A stretch of DNA of 64,000 bases, from contig VZQC01010577.1 in assembly GCA_009823505.1 (NCBI GenBank), forward strand, positions 2,074,540-2,138,539, written 5' to 3'. Of this stretch, positions 11,166-23,308 are shown in pieces. The position numbers were made by a program, and so were the translations under genes. Source of the stretch: Rhizomys pruinosus. Its lineage: Eukaryota > Chordata > Mammalia > Rodentia > Spalacidae. The first letter of the stretch is position 1. Every line of letters begins with the position of its first letter. A model generated the notes under the pieces. That model did not search any database and was not told the DNA's origin. It was given only the letters and a program-made list of their open reading frames with translations.

Positions 11166-11864
11166 TGAGATTAGAAAAAAAAAGTTCAAGGACAAAAGTG
11201 AAGAAATTGATTTTGCATAGACTATGGTCTATTAGGAACCCTATAGCCTGCAGTCACTTATGAAGTCTAGTAGTTCAGTTATCTGAAAACAGGAGTTTTG
11301 TCACAATAGCTACTATCTAGCAATATAGACAGATCAGATGTAGGAGGTAAAGAATCAAAGGAAATATAATTACACAGGTGTTATTTGAGGAGGAGTTTGA
11401 AGTCACCCAGGACATCATAAGAGAAGTTGCTATTAGCTAAGGGCTGACTCTAGGGAGAATTGCTCCTCTGGAATGTGATAGTGCCCTGGGCTCTATTTTT
11501 TTTTTAATGTGGAAGTACATTGTCTTCTTGGTAGGACAACTGATACTAATCTGGAAAAAATGAACCCAAGAGCTGAGACCCCATAGCATAGTGGCAATGG
11601 GGCACTGGCAAAGTCAGGTGTCTGGATCGGGTAAATCAGAAGCTCTGATAGTGGGACTGAGCTGTGCACTAAATGCCCACAGTGGTCCTTCTTGACTTTG
11701 CTATCAGCTGGTCAGGTTTCCACATCAAGTGTGAGGTTTGAGAAGAAAAAGGGTAAGACATTTCAGGGAGATTTGAAGATGGATATTCCTTTTCAGTTAT
11801 AGTGGGAATCTGACTACATTCCCACCCACCAGACATTAAAATCACATGTTCTTAAAGATTTCTG
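11166..11864. other. Unassigned non-coding stretch
   Basis: AT-rich sequence with no long open frame and no repeat I recognise on either strand. Confidence 0.5.
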
Positions 11865-12112
11865 TATGTTGTTATAATGTGAATCTCTCAACAGGCTCTA
11901 GCATCCACCCACCAATTATTTTCAGACTCTGTAATTACTGTATATTGGTGGAGATTATGTATCATATTTTAGAGTGATATAAAATTAATGGAGGAAAATG
12001 TGAATTCCTAAACATAAAAAAAGACTGAGAGAAAGATGCAAGACAGTTATGGCAGAATGCATGATCTGGGAAAAATGATGTATGAAATACACAAAACATC
12101 AATAAAAAAAGA
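11865..12112 (+). mobile_element. L1 3' UTR fragment with internal deletion
   Basis: Contains GTTATAATGTGAATCTCTC and AGAGTGATATAAAATTAATG, then ACTGAGAGAAAGATGCAAGA and an end resembling AATAAAAAAAG. These are blocks of the short L1 3' UTR seen at 10.65-11.13 kb and 22.83-23.3 kb. The middle third is missing. Confidence 0.75.
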
Positions 12113-12877
12113 TTTCTGAAGGAGAGGTAGATCTTAAATCAAGAAGAAGCAGGCTTAGTTAATATGTGTACTGCACTGTGTGACAAGGGAACCAGACAGT
12201 AGGATAAGTGACAGGATAACTTTAAGAGAAATAAAATATCTCATTCTATTTGAAGCCTCGGCACATTTTGTTTTGGTTTTGCTTTGTCGTTTTAGGTACT
12301 ATTAAACTTTCACCCCACTTTTGTGTAAGAGTTTGGATACTTGTTGATTATTTTAAATCTGACTTTTTAAACTTTCACATTTCTCTGTAAAGGACTGAAC
12401 AATTTTTGCTGAAATATTTCCTTGACTACAAAATAATTTAGAACTATATTATTTAAATATTGATAAATTGTATCCAATAATAATATTAAACTTTCTTTTA
12501 GTTATCTCTGCCTAACATATATTTTGTATAAAAGCAGAATACTTTTGTGAATATAAAAGAAAAGTTATAAAATATTTTATATAGCCTTTGCCATATGAAG
12601 AACCTAAAGTACTGTGTCTGGTGAGATGGCTTAGTGCTTAAGTGTAACAGAGAAACTTTCCTCCAGGAGGGGCGCCTGAGTGCACTGTAGTTCCAGTTCC
12701 TGGTATGGGGGTCCATACCAGGCCAATTCCTGGCTCCATATGAGTGGCAGCAAGAGTGGCACCAAGCCTGTTAAGGCAGGCCTCCTGGAGATTTGCCTTT
12801 ACTGTAAAACCTCTTTAAGCAATCATCACACAACTCTTGTGTAAGTCTCAAGTAAACATCTTTATTCTAAGTCTTTG
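12113..12877. other. Unassigned stretch with a short B2-like remnant
   Basis: Mostly AT-rich sequence without coding potential. At about 12612-12640 GTGAGATGGCTTAGTGCTTAAG resembles the 5' end of a B2 SINE, but the rest does not continue as B2. Confidence 0.4.
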
Positions 12878-13090
12878 TATTAGTCACTTTTCTGTTGCTG
12901 TGATAAATCCAGCATGACCAAGGGAACCTATAAAAGGAAGAGTTTATTTGAGCTTACGATTGACGATTCCAGGGAATTAAAATCCATTGTGGTGGGAGGC
13001 ATGGCGGCTGGGGACTGGAGCATCAAGCCGAGGGTCACATCTCTCATTGAGCACAGGAAGCTCTTTCTCACACTCATGTTGCATACACAC
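12878..13090 (-). mobile_element. LTR fragment, ERVL-MaLR-like
   Basis: The reverse complement of 12887-12907 (ACAGCAACAGAAAAGTGACTA) equals the 3' end of the MaLR LTR at 53657-54015. The sequence then continues with a rodent LTR body. It is a partial minus-orientation copy, truncated near 13090. Confidence 0.6.
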
Positions 13091-13336
13091 TCTGCTGGAT
13101 ATTTATATATTTTGCCACATATTTGACCATATTAGAGAATGTTCTTCATTTTAGTATAATTTTTTGTCTTCAATGAAGCCAGCCTCATATATAGTATTAT
13201 TCCCTGGTGGATCTGTAGCATTCTGGCATTTGATTAAAGAATGCTTATCATACATTTTATATTTGGGCCATTTGTGTTTGCTAAATTGTCTTAAACTAAG
13301 CACAAGTGATTTGGATTCAATCTTGTTTAATATAAC

Positions 13337-14296
13337 TCACATCATATGCAACCTGTAGGAAAGCATATTACACATCTTCTTCCATGTCCTTTTTAGTGCA
13401 TATTTTACATCTTTATTTCTCAAGCTATAGATCAATGGATTCATCATGGGGATAATCAGAGTATAAAAGATGGAGGATATTTTACCAGTATCAAAGGAAT
13501 GGCTGGATTTAGGCTGTACATACATAAATATCAAAGTCCCATAGAAGACTGTGACCACTGTCAGGTGGGACCCACAGGTGGAGAAAGCCTTGCGTCTGCC
13601 CTCAGCAGAGTTCATCCTGAGAATGGCTATGAGGATGAGCAGGTAGGACACAAGGACAACAAGAAGAGAGAACATCAAATTAAAAACAGCTGAAATCAGA
13701 ATGATTGCCTCTATTTCTTGGGTGTTTGAGCAGACTAATGATAGTAAGGGGATACTGTCACAGAAGAAGTGGTTAATGACATTATAGCCACAGCACGATA
13801 AGGTAAAAATTTTTATGGTAATTAAAAGAGACAAAAACATACTATAGAGATAAGCAATTGCTACCAAAACCTGACATACTCTTTGAGACATAATGAATGT
13901 ATAGAGGAGAGGGTTACAAATGGCCACATAACGGTCATAAGACATTCCAGACAGAAGAAATAGTTCACAAATAATGAACACAGAAAATGCAGCTAGCTGT
14001 GTGGCACAAAGGTTAAAGGATATTGTATTTTCATCCACAACAAAATTTACTAACATTTTGGGTCCCACTGATGTAGAATAACCAAGATCTGTGAAAGACA
14101 GGTGTCTGAGGAAAAAGTACATGGGTGTTTGCAACCTGCAGTCCACCACAGTGAGGACAATCATACCTAAGTTGGCCATGGCTGAAATGAGATAGATGGT
14201 GAGGAACAGCCCAAATAACGGGGCATGCAGCTCAGGATGGTCAGTGATGCCCACGAGGATGAATTCTGTCACTGCTGTGAGGTTGTGTTTCTCCAT
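13337..14296 (-). CDS. Olfactory receptor, OR8K-like (class II)
   Basis: Intact 319-residue seven-helix odorant receptor starting at ATG 14296, coding for a ciliary membrane GPCR that signals through Golf. Seen: glycosylation site NLT at residue 5, PMYFFL (58-63), C97 and C179 for the extracellular disulfide, [10 protein letters not shown] at the end of TM3 (118-127), [10 protein letters not shown] in TM6 (236-245) and NPLIY in TM7 (286-290). The TM1 GN pair is AN here. [17 protein letters not shown] and the HFFCD loop resemble the OR8K group. The C-terminus runs about ten residues past the usual end. Ligand unknown. A near relative is the pseudogene at 61943-62882. A splice acceptor lies 24 bases before the ATG. 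Confidence 0.96.
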   Translation of the reverse strand: MEKHNLTAVTEFILVGITDHPELHAPLFGLFLTIYLISAMANLGMIVLTVVDCRLQTPMYFFLRHLSFTDLGYSTSVGPKMLVNFVVDENTISFNLCATQLAAFSVFIICELFLLSGMSYDRYVAICNPLLYTFIMSQRVCQVLVAIAYLYSMFLSLLITIKIFTLSCCGYNVINHFFCDSIPLLSLVCSNTQEIEAIILISAVFNLMFSLLVVLVSYLLILIAILRMNSAEGRRKAFSTCGSHLTVVTVFYGTLIFMYVQPKSSHSFDTGKISSIFYTLIIPMMNPLIYSLRNKDVKYALKRTWKKMCNMLSYRLHMM

Positions 14297-14317
14297 CTGG
14301 ACTTATCAGAAAATCTA

Positions 14318-14334
14318 TTCTGAGCAGAAACAAT
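14318..14334 (-). promoter_or_regulatory. Candidate splice acceptor before the OR8K-like ATG
   Basis: The minus strand reads a pyrimidine-rich TTGTTTCTGCTCAG with its AG at 14321-14320, leaving a 23-base leader before the ATG. OR coding exons normally have a 5' acceptor of this kind joining a non-coding first exon. I did not find a convincing donor or promoter for this gene. Confidence 0.5.
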
Positions 14335-14650
14335 AATGAGGTAAATAGCCATCAAGTTTTATTATATGGGAAGATAAGTGAGGCTACTGTGAATGTGCTT
14401 ATGCAAGGCTAGTATAAATGTTTAGATTTCAAATACGTATTGTAAGTAAATAAACACTAGGATAATTCTTCAGTATCTGGGATAGTCTGCTTGTCATTAT
14501 TTGGATGTGAACTATGACTAGCATCTAAAGGTTAATAGGTGACTGAGTACATATGTCTAATACGCAAACCAAAATCCTGTCCATATCAACCATAGGTAGG
14601 AAGTTTGATGTGATTAACCATTCAATAGTTAATAGATACAGAGCAGATGA

Positions 14651-14652
14651 CA

Positions 14653-14684
<32 letters not shown>
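14651..14684. repeat. (TA)n microsatellite
   Basis: About 13 TA units followed by a TGTATATA variation. Confidence 0.95.
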
Positions 14685-15727
14685 GTAGATGGATAGAGAG
14701 ACGGCTAGATAGATGAAGGTTATATCTCCATTCAAATGAAGCAAGTACAATAAATGCTTAATCTTAATTATACTCTTGGTAGTACGTAAATGGATCAATT
14801 TCCTTGTCTATTGATCATTAACATAATTAAACCATTGAAAATAATGGAACCTATTTAAAAACTTCATAATCCATGTGCCAAACCTACTAGAGTCTGACAA
14901 TACCATATTCTAAAAATGCATATGACTTCCTGCTTCAAAATAAAGTCCTGAACACTCATATACATACAAATAGAAGGAGCAAATCTGTTAGGCAGATGTG
15001 TGAATAAAAGGTATAAGAGATCACATTGGAAATTACTTTACATAAGGAATGAGGAAAAATTAGTATGCAAATTTATATTGTGTTACACATAAATTGCATG
15101 AATACTATATGCAGAGATTGCTTCAGACAAATTATCTAACCAAATCTTTTTATTCACATACCCTAATCCATATTATCTTTCCATGACTGAGGAAGTCCAA
15201 GGTTGCATGATGTGTGTAAATCATCTTCAAATAGCAAACAGGTCTTACTTTTAAGAGTTGGCAGTAACCTACTTGAATCAAGTTTTCTTTGTATGAGTTG
15301 TGTGCATTATTCTTCAGGGACTTCACTTCTTTGTTTGAACTAAAAGGATGAATAAGTGAGGAATAGGTAAATTAGGCTCATTGGCTAACATTGAACAAGA
15401 TGCTGCTATTTTAAATAAATTTGCTTCTATTTTCCCTTAGGTTCTGTTTGACTTTTGGGAAGGCGTCCCTCTTGTTTCTCTAGCTCAATTTGAAGTTTAT
15501 ATTCTTTTCCTCCGGCTTCCAATTTGCTAGAAATAGAGCAGTGGGTCTCCATTCCTTATCTTCACAATTCTAGTAAAATTTCATGGAAATAAGTTATAAT
15601 AAATTTCATCTCAGTTATGCCATCATAATTTAAAATATAAATCCCTCATGCTGAATAACAAATATATGTCTGTTATGAGCATTTGAGGAAGCATGAAAGA
15701 ATATCTGCTTAAAAGAAAGAGACTTCT

Positions 15728-15942
15728 GGGACTGAAGAGATGGCCTAATGGTTAAGAGCACTGACTGCTCTTGCAGAGGACCAGGGTTCGATCCCCAGCA
15801 CCCACATGGCGGCCGAGAACCGTCTGTAACTCCAATTCCAGGAGAACTCCAGTTCCAGGGGAATCCGACACCCTCTTCTGACCTCTGCGGCGTTGCAGGA
15901 CACGGGTGCACAAACCTAATGCACACAGTATATTCATACACA

Positions 15943-15982
<40 letters not shown>

Positions 15983-15984
15983 AT
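15728..15984 (+). mobile_element. B2-type SINE with (AAAT)n tail
   Basis: Starts GGGACTGAAGAGATGGCC and has an intact-looking B box GGTTCGATCCC. It carries the long-variant doubled CTCCA.TTCCAGG block and ends in about ten AAAT units. The 8-bp target duplication AGACTTCT lies at 15720-15727 and 15985-15992. Confidence 0.93.
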
Positions 15985-16233
15985 AGACTTCTTTGGTATT
16001 CCTGACTCATAATGAAAACTGGATTAAGTGGATACTATTTTTGAAAGAAAATTTTGTAAGCTTGACAGTTTTATAAATAATTTATAAATTCTACAATGTA
16101 TAAAATTTTGTCCTAACACAGAGACTAATATACACTTGTAATAATATTTACATGGATTTATGAATGTGATGCCAAATTTTATAAAATAATTCTTCCACAT
16201 AGATATAGGATACAATATAAAGAAGGACACATA

Positions 16234-16435
16234 TACAAAAATTAAAATGTAATGATTTTTCTCTAACAATACAAAACCTGAAAGGGTAAGTTAGATAGAT
16301 TGTAGCAATTAAGCAGAGGTCATTATTATTGTAAAAATCATGACTATCAATATTTCCCTAATTAATTTCTTTACAGAAAAACAATGTAGTGAAAAAAAAT
16401 TTCCCAAATAAGCAGAACGGAAACAAGCCATGTAA
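16234..16435 (+). repeat. Local direct duplication, copy 1
   Basis: Shares long blocks with 17307-17515: AAAATTAAAATGTAATGATT, TTAGATAGATTGTAGCAATT, GAGGTCATTATTATTGTAAA and ACAGAAAAACAAT. It is not a repeat family I know. Confidence 0.85.
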
Positions 16436-16683
16436 TTTGGCAAAATTAATTTAAATATAAAAGCAGTTACCGTTTTTGAAATTATAGCAAATTTTATTAG
16501 TATTGCTGTAACCACTTGATATCTACATATGTTCAAGGCTTTCCTAATTTAGGAATATGAAAAAAAAGCTACTATAGACTATAACAGAACATTTTCTTCA
16601 AAAAGCCCAATAAATTATTCAAATACTGTTTTCTTGTTTATATTTTAGATACTCAGTTGCAATGGGAAGTTAAAAAATAAGAT

Positions 16684-16840
16684 GGAGCTGGCCATGGTGG
16701 CACACACCTTTATTCTCAGTACTCAGGAGGCAGAGGGAGGTGGATCTCTGCGAGTTCAAGGCCAGCCTAGTCTACAAAACAAGTTCCAACCCAGCTGGGG
16801 CTAAAGAGAGACCCTGTCTCACAAAGTCCAAAAATAATAA
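16684..16840 (+). mobile_element. B1 SINE
   Basis: 7SL-derived: GAGCTGGCCATGGTGGCACA, then GAGTTCAAGGCCAGCCTAGT and AGAGACCCTGTCTCA, with an AATAAT-rich tail. Confidence 0.9.
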
Positions 16841-17154
16841 TAATATGGACATGTAATTACCCTGTATCTTAAAATGTAAGGACAAATTAAAAGAAGTGTA
16901 TCTCTCCCGGTCTGAATTTTCTTGGTACAAAACAAGTTGTATTAGTATAGAATACTATGTTGACTGAAGACTTTAATTTGGTAAATATTCTGAAAAAAGA
17001 AACTTAATTAGAACACACTATGAAATGAATAATATTTTGCTATTATGATGAAACTGGGTGCTTAAAATTGCCTAATATTTACATAATGTTCTCTCCTCAA
17101 TATAGAGTTACTATTTCTTGCTCAAGAAATTAGGAAAGTAACATATGGATATAG

Positions 17155-17207
17155 ATTGATGATAGATAGATATAGATACATGATAAAAACATAGATAGAT
17201 AGATATG
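17155..17207. repeat. (GATA)n-like microsatellite
   Basis: Interrupted GATA/GATAGATA units. Confidence 0.8.
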
Positions 17208-17306
17208 ATTTTAAGATTTTTAAATCACTTTTAAGGTCCTACAGCAGAGTATAAGTCATTATAGAACTAAGTATTTGAAAGCATATCAACATAAGATGTC
17301 AACTTA

Positions 17307-17515
17307 TATAAAAATTAAAATGTAATGATTTGTCTCTAACAATGCAGAACCTGAAAGTGTAGGTTAGATAGATTGTAGCAATTTAGGGGAGGTCATTATT
17401 ATTGTAAAAATCATGACCATCAATCTTTCCCTAATTAAAGAAAGAGAAATGACTGCTTTTACAGAAAAACAATCCAGTGAAAGAGTTTCCTGGATAAACA
17501 CAACAGGAACAAACT
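17307..17515 (+). repeat. Local direct duplication, copy 2
   Basis: Second copy of the block at 16234-16435, about 1,075 bp away in the same orientation. It carries a 21-bp insertion (AAGAAAGAGAAATGACTGCT region, about 17438-17458) relative to copy 1. Confidence 0.85.
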
Positions 17516-18591
17516 ATTTCTTTGAATTCTGATTTACCTCATTTATTTATTTTCCATTGCTTTTGTTTTTGTTAGATATCATATACACAAAACCACACTG
17601 CCACATATTAGAAACAATCTCACAATCTTTTTAAAAAAAGGAAAAAAATAAAGCAGAATATACTATTCTGCTCAAACTGGCTGTGAAATCAAAGAATTCT
17701 TGAATCATCATTGAGCTTAGATTCTATGAACCAACATGACAAACTTTAATTATTGTCTTATCACATAAAATGCAACATATATTTCCTTTGGGCTTAATTT
17801 CCCAATGTATTTGATTTATAAAATCAAATTAAAATGGAGAAGAGACTCTTGTTCAGGAAACATGGAGAACAACAAATACGAGAAAAGGAATCAGAGATGA
17901 TCTTCCATGTAGGGAAAGCCTGAGTGACGTGTAATCTTTTCTAGAGCACATGGGATACCTGGCACAGTGCTAGCATTCTCTCTTACCTGTATTGAACATT
18001 CTCTTTGGATTCCCCTATTTATTACTTGACATGGGATGTTAAAAACAATTTATGGATTTTGTTTTATACTTTGCAGGTTTCCCTGACGAGTTGGCATGCA
18101 ATTTATTGTTAGCCTCAAAACCCTTGGATGATGTTTAATGAAATGCCTGGAGATTGTCAACTAATTGAGAGAAAATATTTGTATTCAGTTATTAATTAAT
18201 AACAAGTCAGAAATGTATTTTCTAAACTATAGCCAAGGGAGTGTTAATGAGAGCATAGACATACTAAAATGAGCATTACAGCATAATTTGAAATACCGTG
18301 ATGTGCCAAAGACCTAAACACATTTATGGATAGTTGGATAAATACAACATAAATACAACATGGTAGAGAGGTGGAATGGGCTTAAAATCAGCCTTGAAAT
18401 TACATAGAGTAATATGAGATACTAGGATTGAACCTAAAGAACATGATATTAATGAGATAAATGGCAGGGTCAATACTGAATGATGCCACTTTCAGACTTA
18501 TACAATCAGAAGATTAAAAATGGGTGAGGTATGTGAGCAGTAAGCAGACATAAATAAGAGAACTAAATTTCATTTATTTTATTTTAAAGAT
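17516..18591. other. Unassigned non-coding stretch
   Basis: AT-rich, no open frame longer than background and no repeat family recognised. Confidence 0.5.
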
Positions 18592-18686
18592 GTTTCTTAG
18601 CCACTATGTGGGTGCTGGGAATTGAACCTGGGTCCTCTGCAAGAGCAGTCAGTGCTCTTAACCATTGAGCCATCTCTCCAGCCCTA
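18592..18686 (-). mobile_element. B2-type SINE, 5' half only
   Basis: The plus strand reads TTCTTAGCCACTATGTGGGT through to CATCTCTCCAGCCC. This is the tRNA-like head of B2 in minus orientation; the 3' half and tail are missing. Confidence 0.88.
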
Positions 18687-19102
18687 GATTTAATTTATAC
18701 AAAATGAAAAAGTTCAAGAGATTTCAGAAAACACTACACCTATCCTTATAATACTATATTGGAGAGTATAAATCTGCATTCTAAGCACATATAAATGTAA
18801 TGAAAACAATTAGGTGCCAACATATACCAGAACAAGTTTGAAACTTGAAAATATCATATTAATTCAAAGTAGCAAGGAGGAAAATCCTCTCATACTATGA
18901 ATCCTTTATTAAATATTTAGAATGTAACAATTTATAGGTACAGAATAAGAAATAATAGAAATAAATTAATGTGTATGTTGCAGCAGAAAGATCTCACATT
19001 TGCCTACAGGTGGTGGTTTTCCAACATTGTGGACATGCTAATTGTCCAGTTACAGTTTATTTTCAATTTAAAATAATCAGTATTGTCATATTGATCGCGA
19101 AC
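18687..19102. other. Unassigned non-coding stretch
   Basis: AT-rich flank between a SINE and the inverted L1; nothing further recognised. Confidence 0.45.
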
Positions 19103-20988
19103 ACATCTCAAGCAGTATATTGCAAAGGATTGGTGATAGGGGGCAGCCTTGCTGGGTTCCTGACTTTAAGAGGAAGGCTTCTAGTTTTTCCCTATTTAGG
19201 ATAATGCTGGCTGTGGGTTTATTGTATATGGCTTTAACTGTGTTGAGGAATGTTCCTTCCAGTCCAGTTCCCTCCAGGACTTTGAATATCAAGTCATGCT
19301 GAATTTTGTCAAAGGCCTTTTCCACATCAATTGAGATGACCATGTGTTTTTTTTTTTCTTCCTTTCAGTCCATTTATGTGCTTTATGACAATTATTGATT
19401 TATTTATATTGAACCATCCCTGCATCTCTGATATGAATCCAGCTTGGTCATGTTGGATGATCTTTTTAATATGTGCCTGTACGCGGTTTGCAAGTATTGT
19501 GTTGAGGAAATTTGCATCTATGTTCATTAGAAATGGGTCTGTAGTTTTCTTTTCTGGTTGTATCCTTGCCTAGCTTTGGTATTAGAGTGATGTTGGGTTC
19601 ATAGAAGGCATTTGAGAGATTTGCTTCTGTATCTATCCTCTTGAATAATTTGGGTAGTAGTGCCTGTAGGTCTTCTTTAAATCTTATAAAATTCTGCCGT
19701 GAATCCATTTGGACCTGGGCTTTTTTAATTGGGAGACTTTTTTATTGCAGTTTCAATCTCCTCATTTATTATGGGTCTACTTAAGCTGTTGATCTCTTCC
19801 CGTTAAGTCTTGGTGGAGTCCATGATGTCAGGTATTCATCCATTTCTCTTAAATTTTCAAACTTAGTAGATTATAGGTTTTTGAAGTATTCCTGTAAGAT
19901 TGGTCTGAATCTTTTTTTTTTAATTAGTTGTTATTGATGCTTTGTGCATTTCATACATCATTTTCCAATTCAGTTCAGGCATATTTCCCTTTCCCTTCCC
20001 CCACCACCCCACCCCATCCCAGATCATGCATTCTGCCATAACTGTCCTGCATCTTTCTCTCAGTTTTTTTTTTCATTTTTAGCTATAAGTGATAATCCAT
20101 GAGTACAAGCATCCTTCATGCAAAACCTATCTGCAGGCTGTTGTGCCCAAACACCTACAGCCCCACCATCCAGTGGGGGGTGACAGGTTGTTTGTTCAAT
20201 CAAGTTGATCAAATGAGTGTCCAGACTACATTGCTGTAGTTTCACCATTCACCCCAATCGCAGCCCTTACATTCTACCACGCCCCCTCTTCCGCAGGTTG
20301 TTCCCTAGGCTTAGAAAAGGGGCACAGGTGGATGAGAGGTAAAACAGTCCACTCTCTCTGGAGCTGTTGACTTGGACTCTGGTCAATTCTGGCTGTTTCC
20401 TTTCATGGGCTGACAGTTTGTCCAGGAATAACCTTTCGATCCTACTAATGAAGAACAAGCAATTAGATATATAGGTATTTAAGCAGCACTAATAGTTATG
20501 GTAGGTTACTTTAGCATAGACACATGTTTGGATATGTATCTGAATCTTTTCACTATCTGTTGTGATATTTCCCTTTTCATCTCTAATTTGGTTTATTTGG
20601 AGTTGCTCTTCCCTTCCTTTAGTCAGTTGGGCTAAAGGTGTATCTATCTTGTTTATCCTTTCAAAGAACCAGGTCTTGGATTCATTATTTTTTTTTTGGT
20701 CTCTTTGTTCCTATTTCATTGATTTATGCTCTGATTTTTGTTATTATTTTCCTGTCTGCTGGGTTTAGGATTCATTTGTTGCTGCCTCTCAAGTGTTTTT
20801 AGTCACTTATTTGTGCTCTTTCGGTTTTCTTAATGTAGGCACTTAAGGCTATGTATTTCCCTCTCAGGACTGCTTTTAAGGTGTCCTATAGGTTTTTCTG
20901 TGTTGTATCATCCTTTTCATTTAGTGCGAGGAATGCTTTTATTTCTTTCTTTCTTTCTCTTTTGACCCATTCATTATTCAGTAGTGTG
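19103..20988 (-). mobile_element. Inverted 5' segment of a twin-primed L1
   Basis: Minus-strand ORF2 sequence equivalent to about 5590-6850 of the large L1, ending on the L1 5' side in the NNEWV region. It includes the NP(...)GCPLSP reverse transcriptase block (19343-19086 frame). Its L1-3' edge at about 19103 lies only some 36 bases of L1 sequence from the start of the plus-oriented segment at 20989, so both look like one copy. It is interrupted by the L1 tail insertion at 19916-20538. Confidence 0.82.
19916..20538 (-). mobile_element. 5'-truncated L1 tail (3' UTR only)
   Basis: Poly(T) at the left, then the antisense L1 tail (GATGCTTTGTGCATTTCATA, CCCACCACCCCACCCCATCC, TGCATTCTGCCATAACTGTC), then sequence shared with 1691-2100. 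The 12-bp duplication TCTGAATCTTTT at 19904-19915 and 20539-20550 defines a clean insertion into the older inverted L1. Confidence 0.93.
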
Positions 20989-23308
20989 GAGTACTAATTG
21001 GAAAAGATGAAGTCAAACTATCCCTTTTTGCAGATGTCATGATATTTTAACCTAAGGGACACCAAAAATGCCCCCAGAAAACATCTAGAAACCATCAACA
21101 GCTTCAGTAAAGTGGCAGGTTACAAAAGTAACTTAGAGAAATCAGTAGCCTTTCTTTATGCCAATAACAAGCAGTTGGTGAAGGAATACAAGGAGACTTT
21201 CCCACTCACAATAGCTCCTAAAAATTAATTATCTAGGAACAAACCTGACCAAACACACCAAAAATCTCTACGAAGAAAATTTTAAATCCCTCAAGATGGA
21301 GATTGGGGAAGATGCTAGAAGATGGAAAACCCTCCTATGGTCATGGATTAGAATAATCAATATAGTAATAATGACCATCCTACACAATGCAATACACAGA
21401 TTCAATGCAATTCCAATTAGAATCCCCATGAGCTTCTTGACAGACCTAGAAAAAAAATCCTAAAGTTCATATGGAGAAACAAAAGACCCCAGAGAGGCAA
21501 AGCAACCCTGAGCTAAAAGAACAATATGGGGGAGGGGGGCAATTGCCATTCCAGACTTCAAACTATATTACAGGGTTATACTCATAAAACAGCCTGATAT
21601 TGGCACAAAAACAGGCCTGTAGATCAATGGAACAAAACTTAAGATCCAAACTTGAGAACATACAACTTCAGCCATCTCATATTCAACAAAGGGGCCAAAA
21701 AGACTCAATGGAGGAAAGGCAACATCTTCATCAAATGGTGTTGGCATAACTGGATCACCACTTGTAGAAGAATAAAACTAAACCCCTACCTCTCACCATG
21801 TACAAAAATCAACTCCAAATGGATCAAAGACCTTAATGTGAAACCTCAAACTCTGAAAATGATAGAAGAAAATGTTGGTAGTAACCTACAAGACATTGGT
21901 GTAGGAAAAGACTTTCTAAATCAGACAGCAACTGTGTAAAAAACAAGGTCAACAATTTATAAATGGGACGTTATTAAACTCAAGAGCTTCCATGCAGGAA
22001 AAGAAACAATAAAAGAAGTGAAGAGAAAACCCACACAGTGGGAGGAAACCTTCACCAATGATACATCTGACAGAGCATTAACATCCAGAGTGTATAAACT
22101 ACTCAATAAATGAAGGAGGAAGAAAACGAATGAACTACTCAAAAGATGGAGTAAAGAGCTGAACAAAGACTTCACAAATGAAGATGTAAAGATGGCTGAG
22201 AAACATCTTAAAAAAGTATTCAAATTCCCTAATAATAATTAAGGAAATGCAAATTAAAACTACCTTAAGATTTCATCTTACTCCTGTAAGACTAGCTATG
22301 ATCCAGAAAACAAAGGATAACAAATGCTGGAGAGGTTGTGGGGAAAGGGGAGCACTCATTTGCTGTTAGTGGGAATGCAAACTCCTGCACCCCCTATGGA
22401 AAGCAGTGTGCAGATCTCTCAAGAAACTGAAAATGAGCCTACCAGCAGACCCAATCATACCACTTCTGGGTATATGCCCACAAGACTCATCCCACTGCAG
22501 AGATACATGTGCATTTATGTTTATTGCAGCTCGTGTCACAATAGCAGAAACCTGGAAGCAACCCAAGTGTCCCTCAACTGACAAGTAGATAGAGAAAATT
22601 GTGGTACATCTACACAGTGGAATTCTATGCAGCAGTAAAGAAAGATGGCATCATGAACTTTGCAGGTAAATGGATTGAATTTGAAACCATTATGCTAAGT
22701 GAAGTAACACAGTCTCAGAAAAACAAATGGCAAATTGTATCCCTCATTTGTGGATACTAGCACCAAATCCCTAGTTGAAAGGCAAGCTGAGAAAAGTGAA
22801 TGCTGTATTTCTTTTTAATTTGAAGGCAACTATACTGTTATAATGTGAATCCCTTAATGGGCTCGAGAATAAACCGACCACTTATTTTCCGAGATTTTAA
22901 TTGTGGTATATGGGGAGAGGGTATGTATACATATATTAGAGTAATATAAAATTAAAAAGAAATATGTGAACTCCTAAAATATTTTGGAACTAGTATACAG
23001 TTCATTTTCAGAGGTCATAATTTTGTTATATATGTTATGTATATATAAGCATACTTTGGAGCAATACAAATGGGTGTGAACAACAAGGATAGAAATACTG
23101 GATCAAAGAATTGACTGAAACAGTTAACTTTTGCCCAAACAACAAACCTCTGCAGAGAAAAACTTTAAAAAGAATGAGAAAAATATACAAGACATGTATG
23201 GCAGAGTGCATGAACTGAGGTGTGTTGTGGGACATGGAAAAGTGAGTGTGCCTAATTGGACTGAGAAATGATGTATGAAACACACAGACACGAAAAAAAA
23301 CTAAAAAT
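20989..23308 (+). mobile_element. 3' segment of a twin-primed L1
   Basis: Begins at GTACTAATTGGAAAAGATGA (the VLIGK-EVKLS region just before FADD). It runs through the rest of ORF2 to a stop near 22760 and a 3' UTR of about 550 bp ending in an A-rich tract at 23293-23308. Numerous stops and indels make it non-coding. The palm motif reads FADV instead of FADD. Confidence 0.88.

Larger units (their letters stand above)
14297..15719. other. Upstream flank of the OR8K-like gene
   Basis: AT-rich non-coding sequence that should hold the promoter and first exon. Apart from a (TA)n tract and the acceptor noted separately, I see no EBF palindrome (only a weak CCCTTAGG at 15435-15442) and no known repeat. 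Confidence 0.45.

Noticed and set aside
15728..15800. tRNA-like A and B boxes
   Set aside because: These belong to tRNA-derived B2-type SINEs; no complete cloverleaf or anticodon arm of a functional tRNA is present. The same applies to the other B2 copies.
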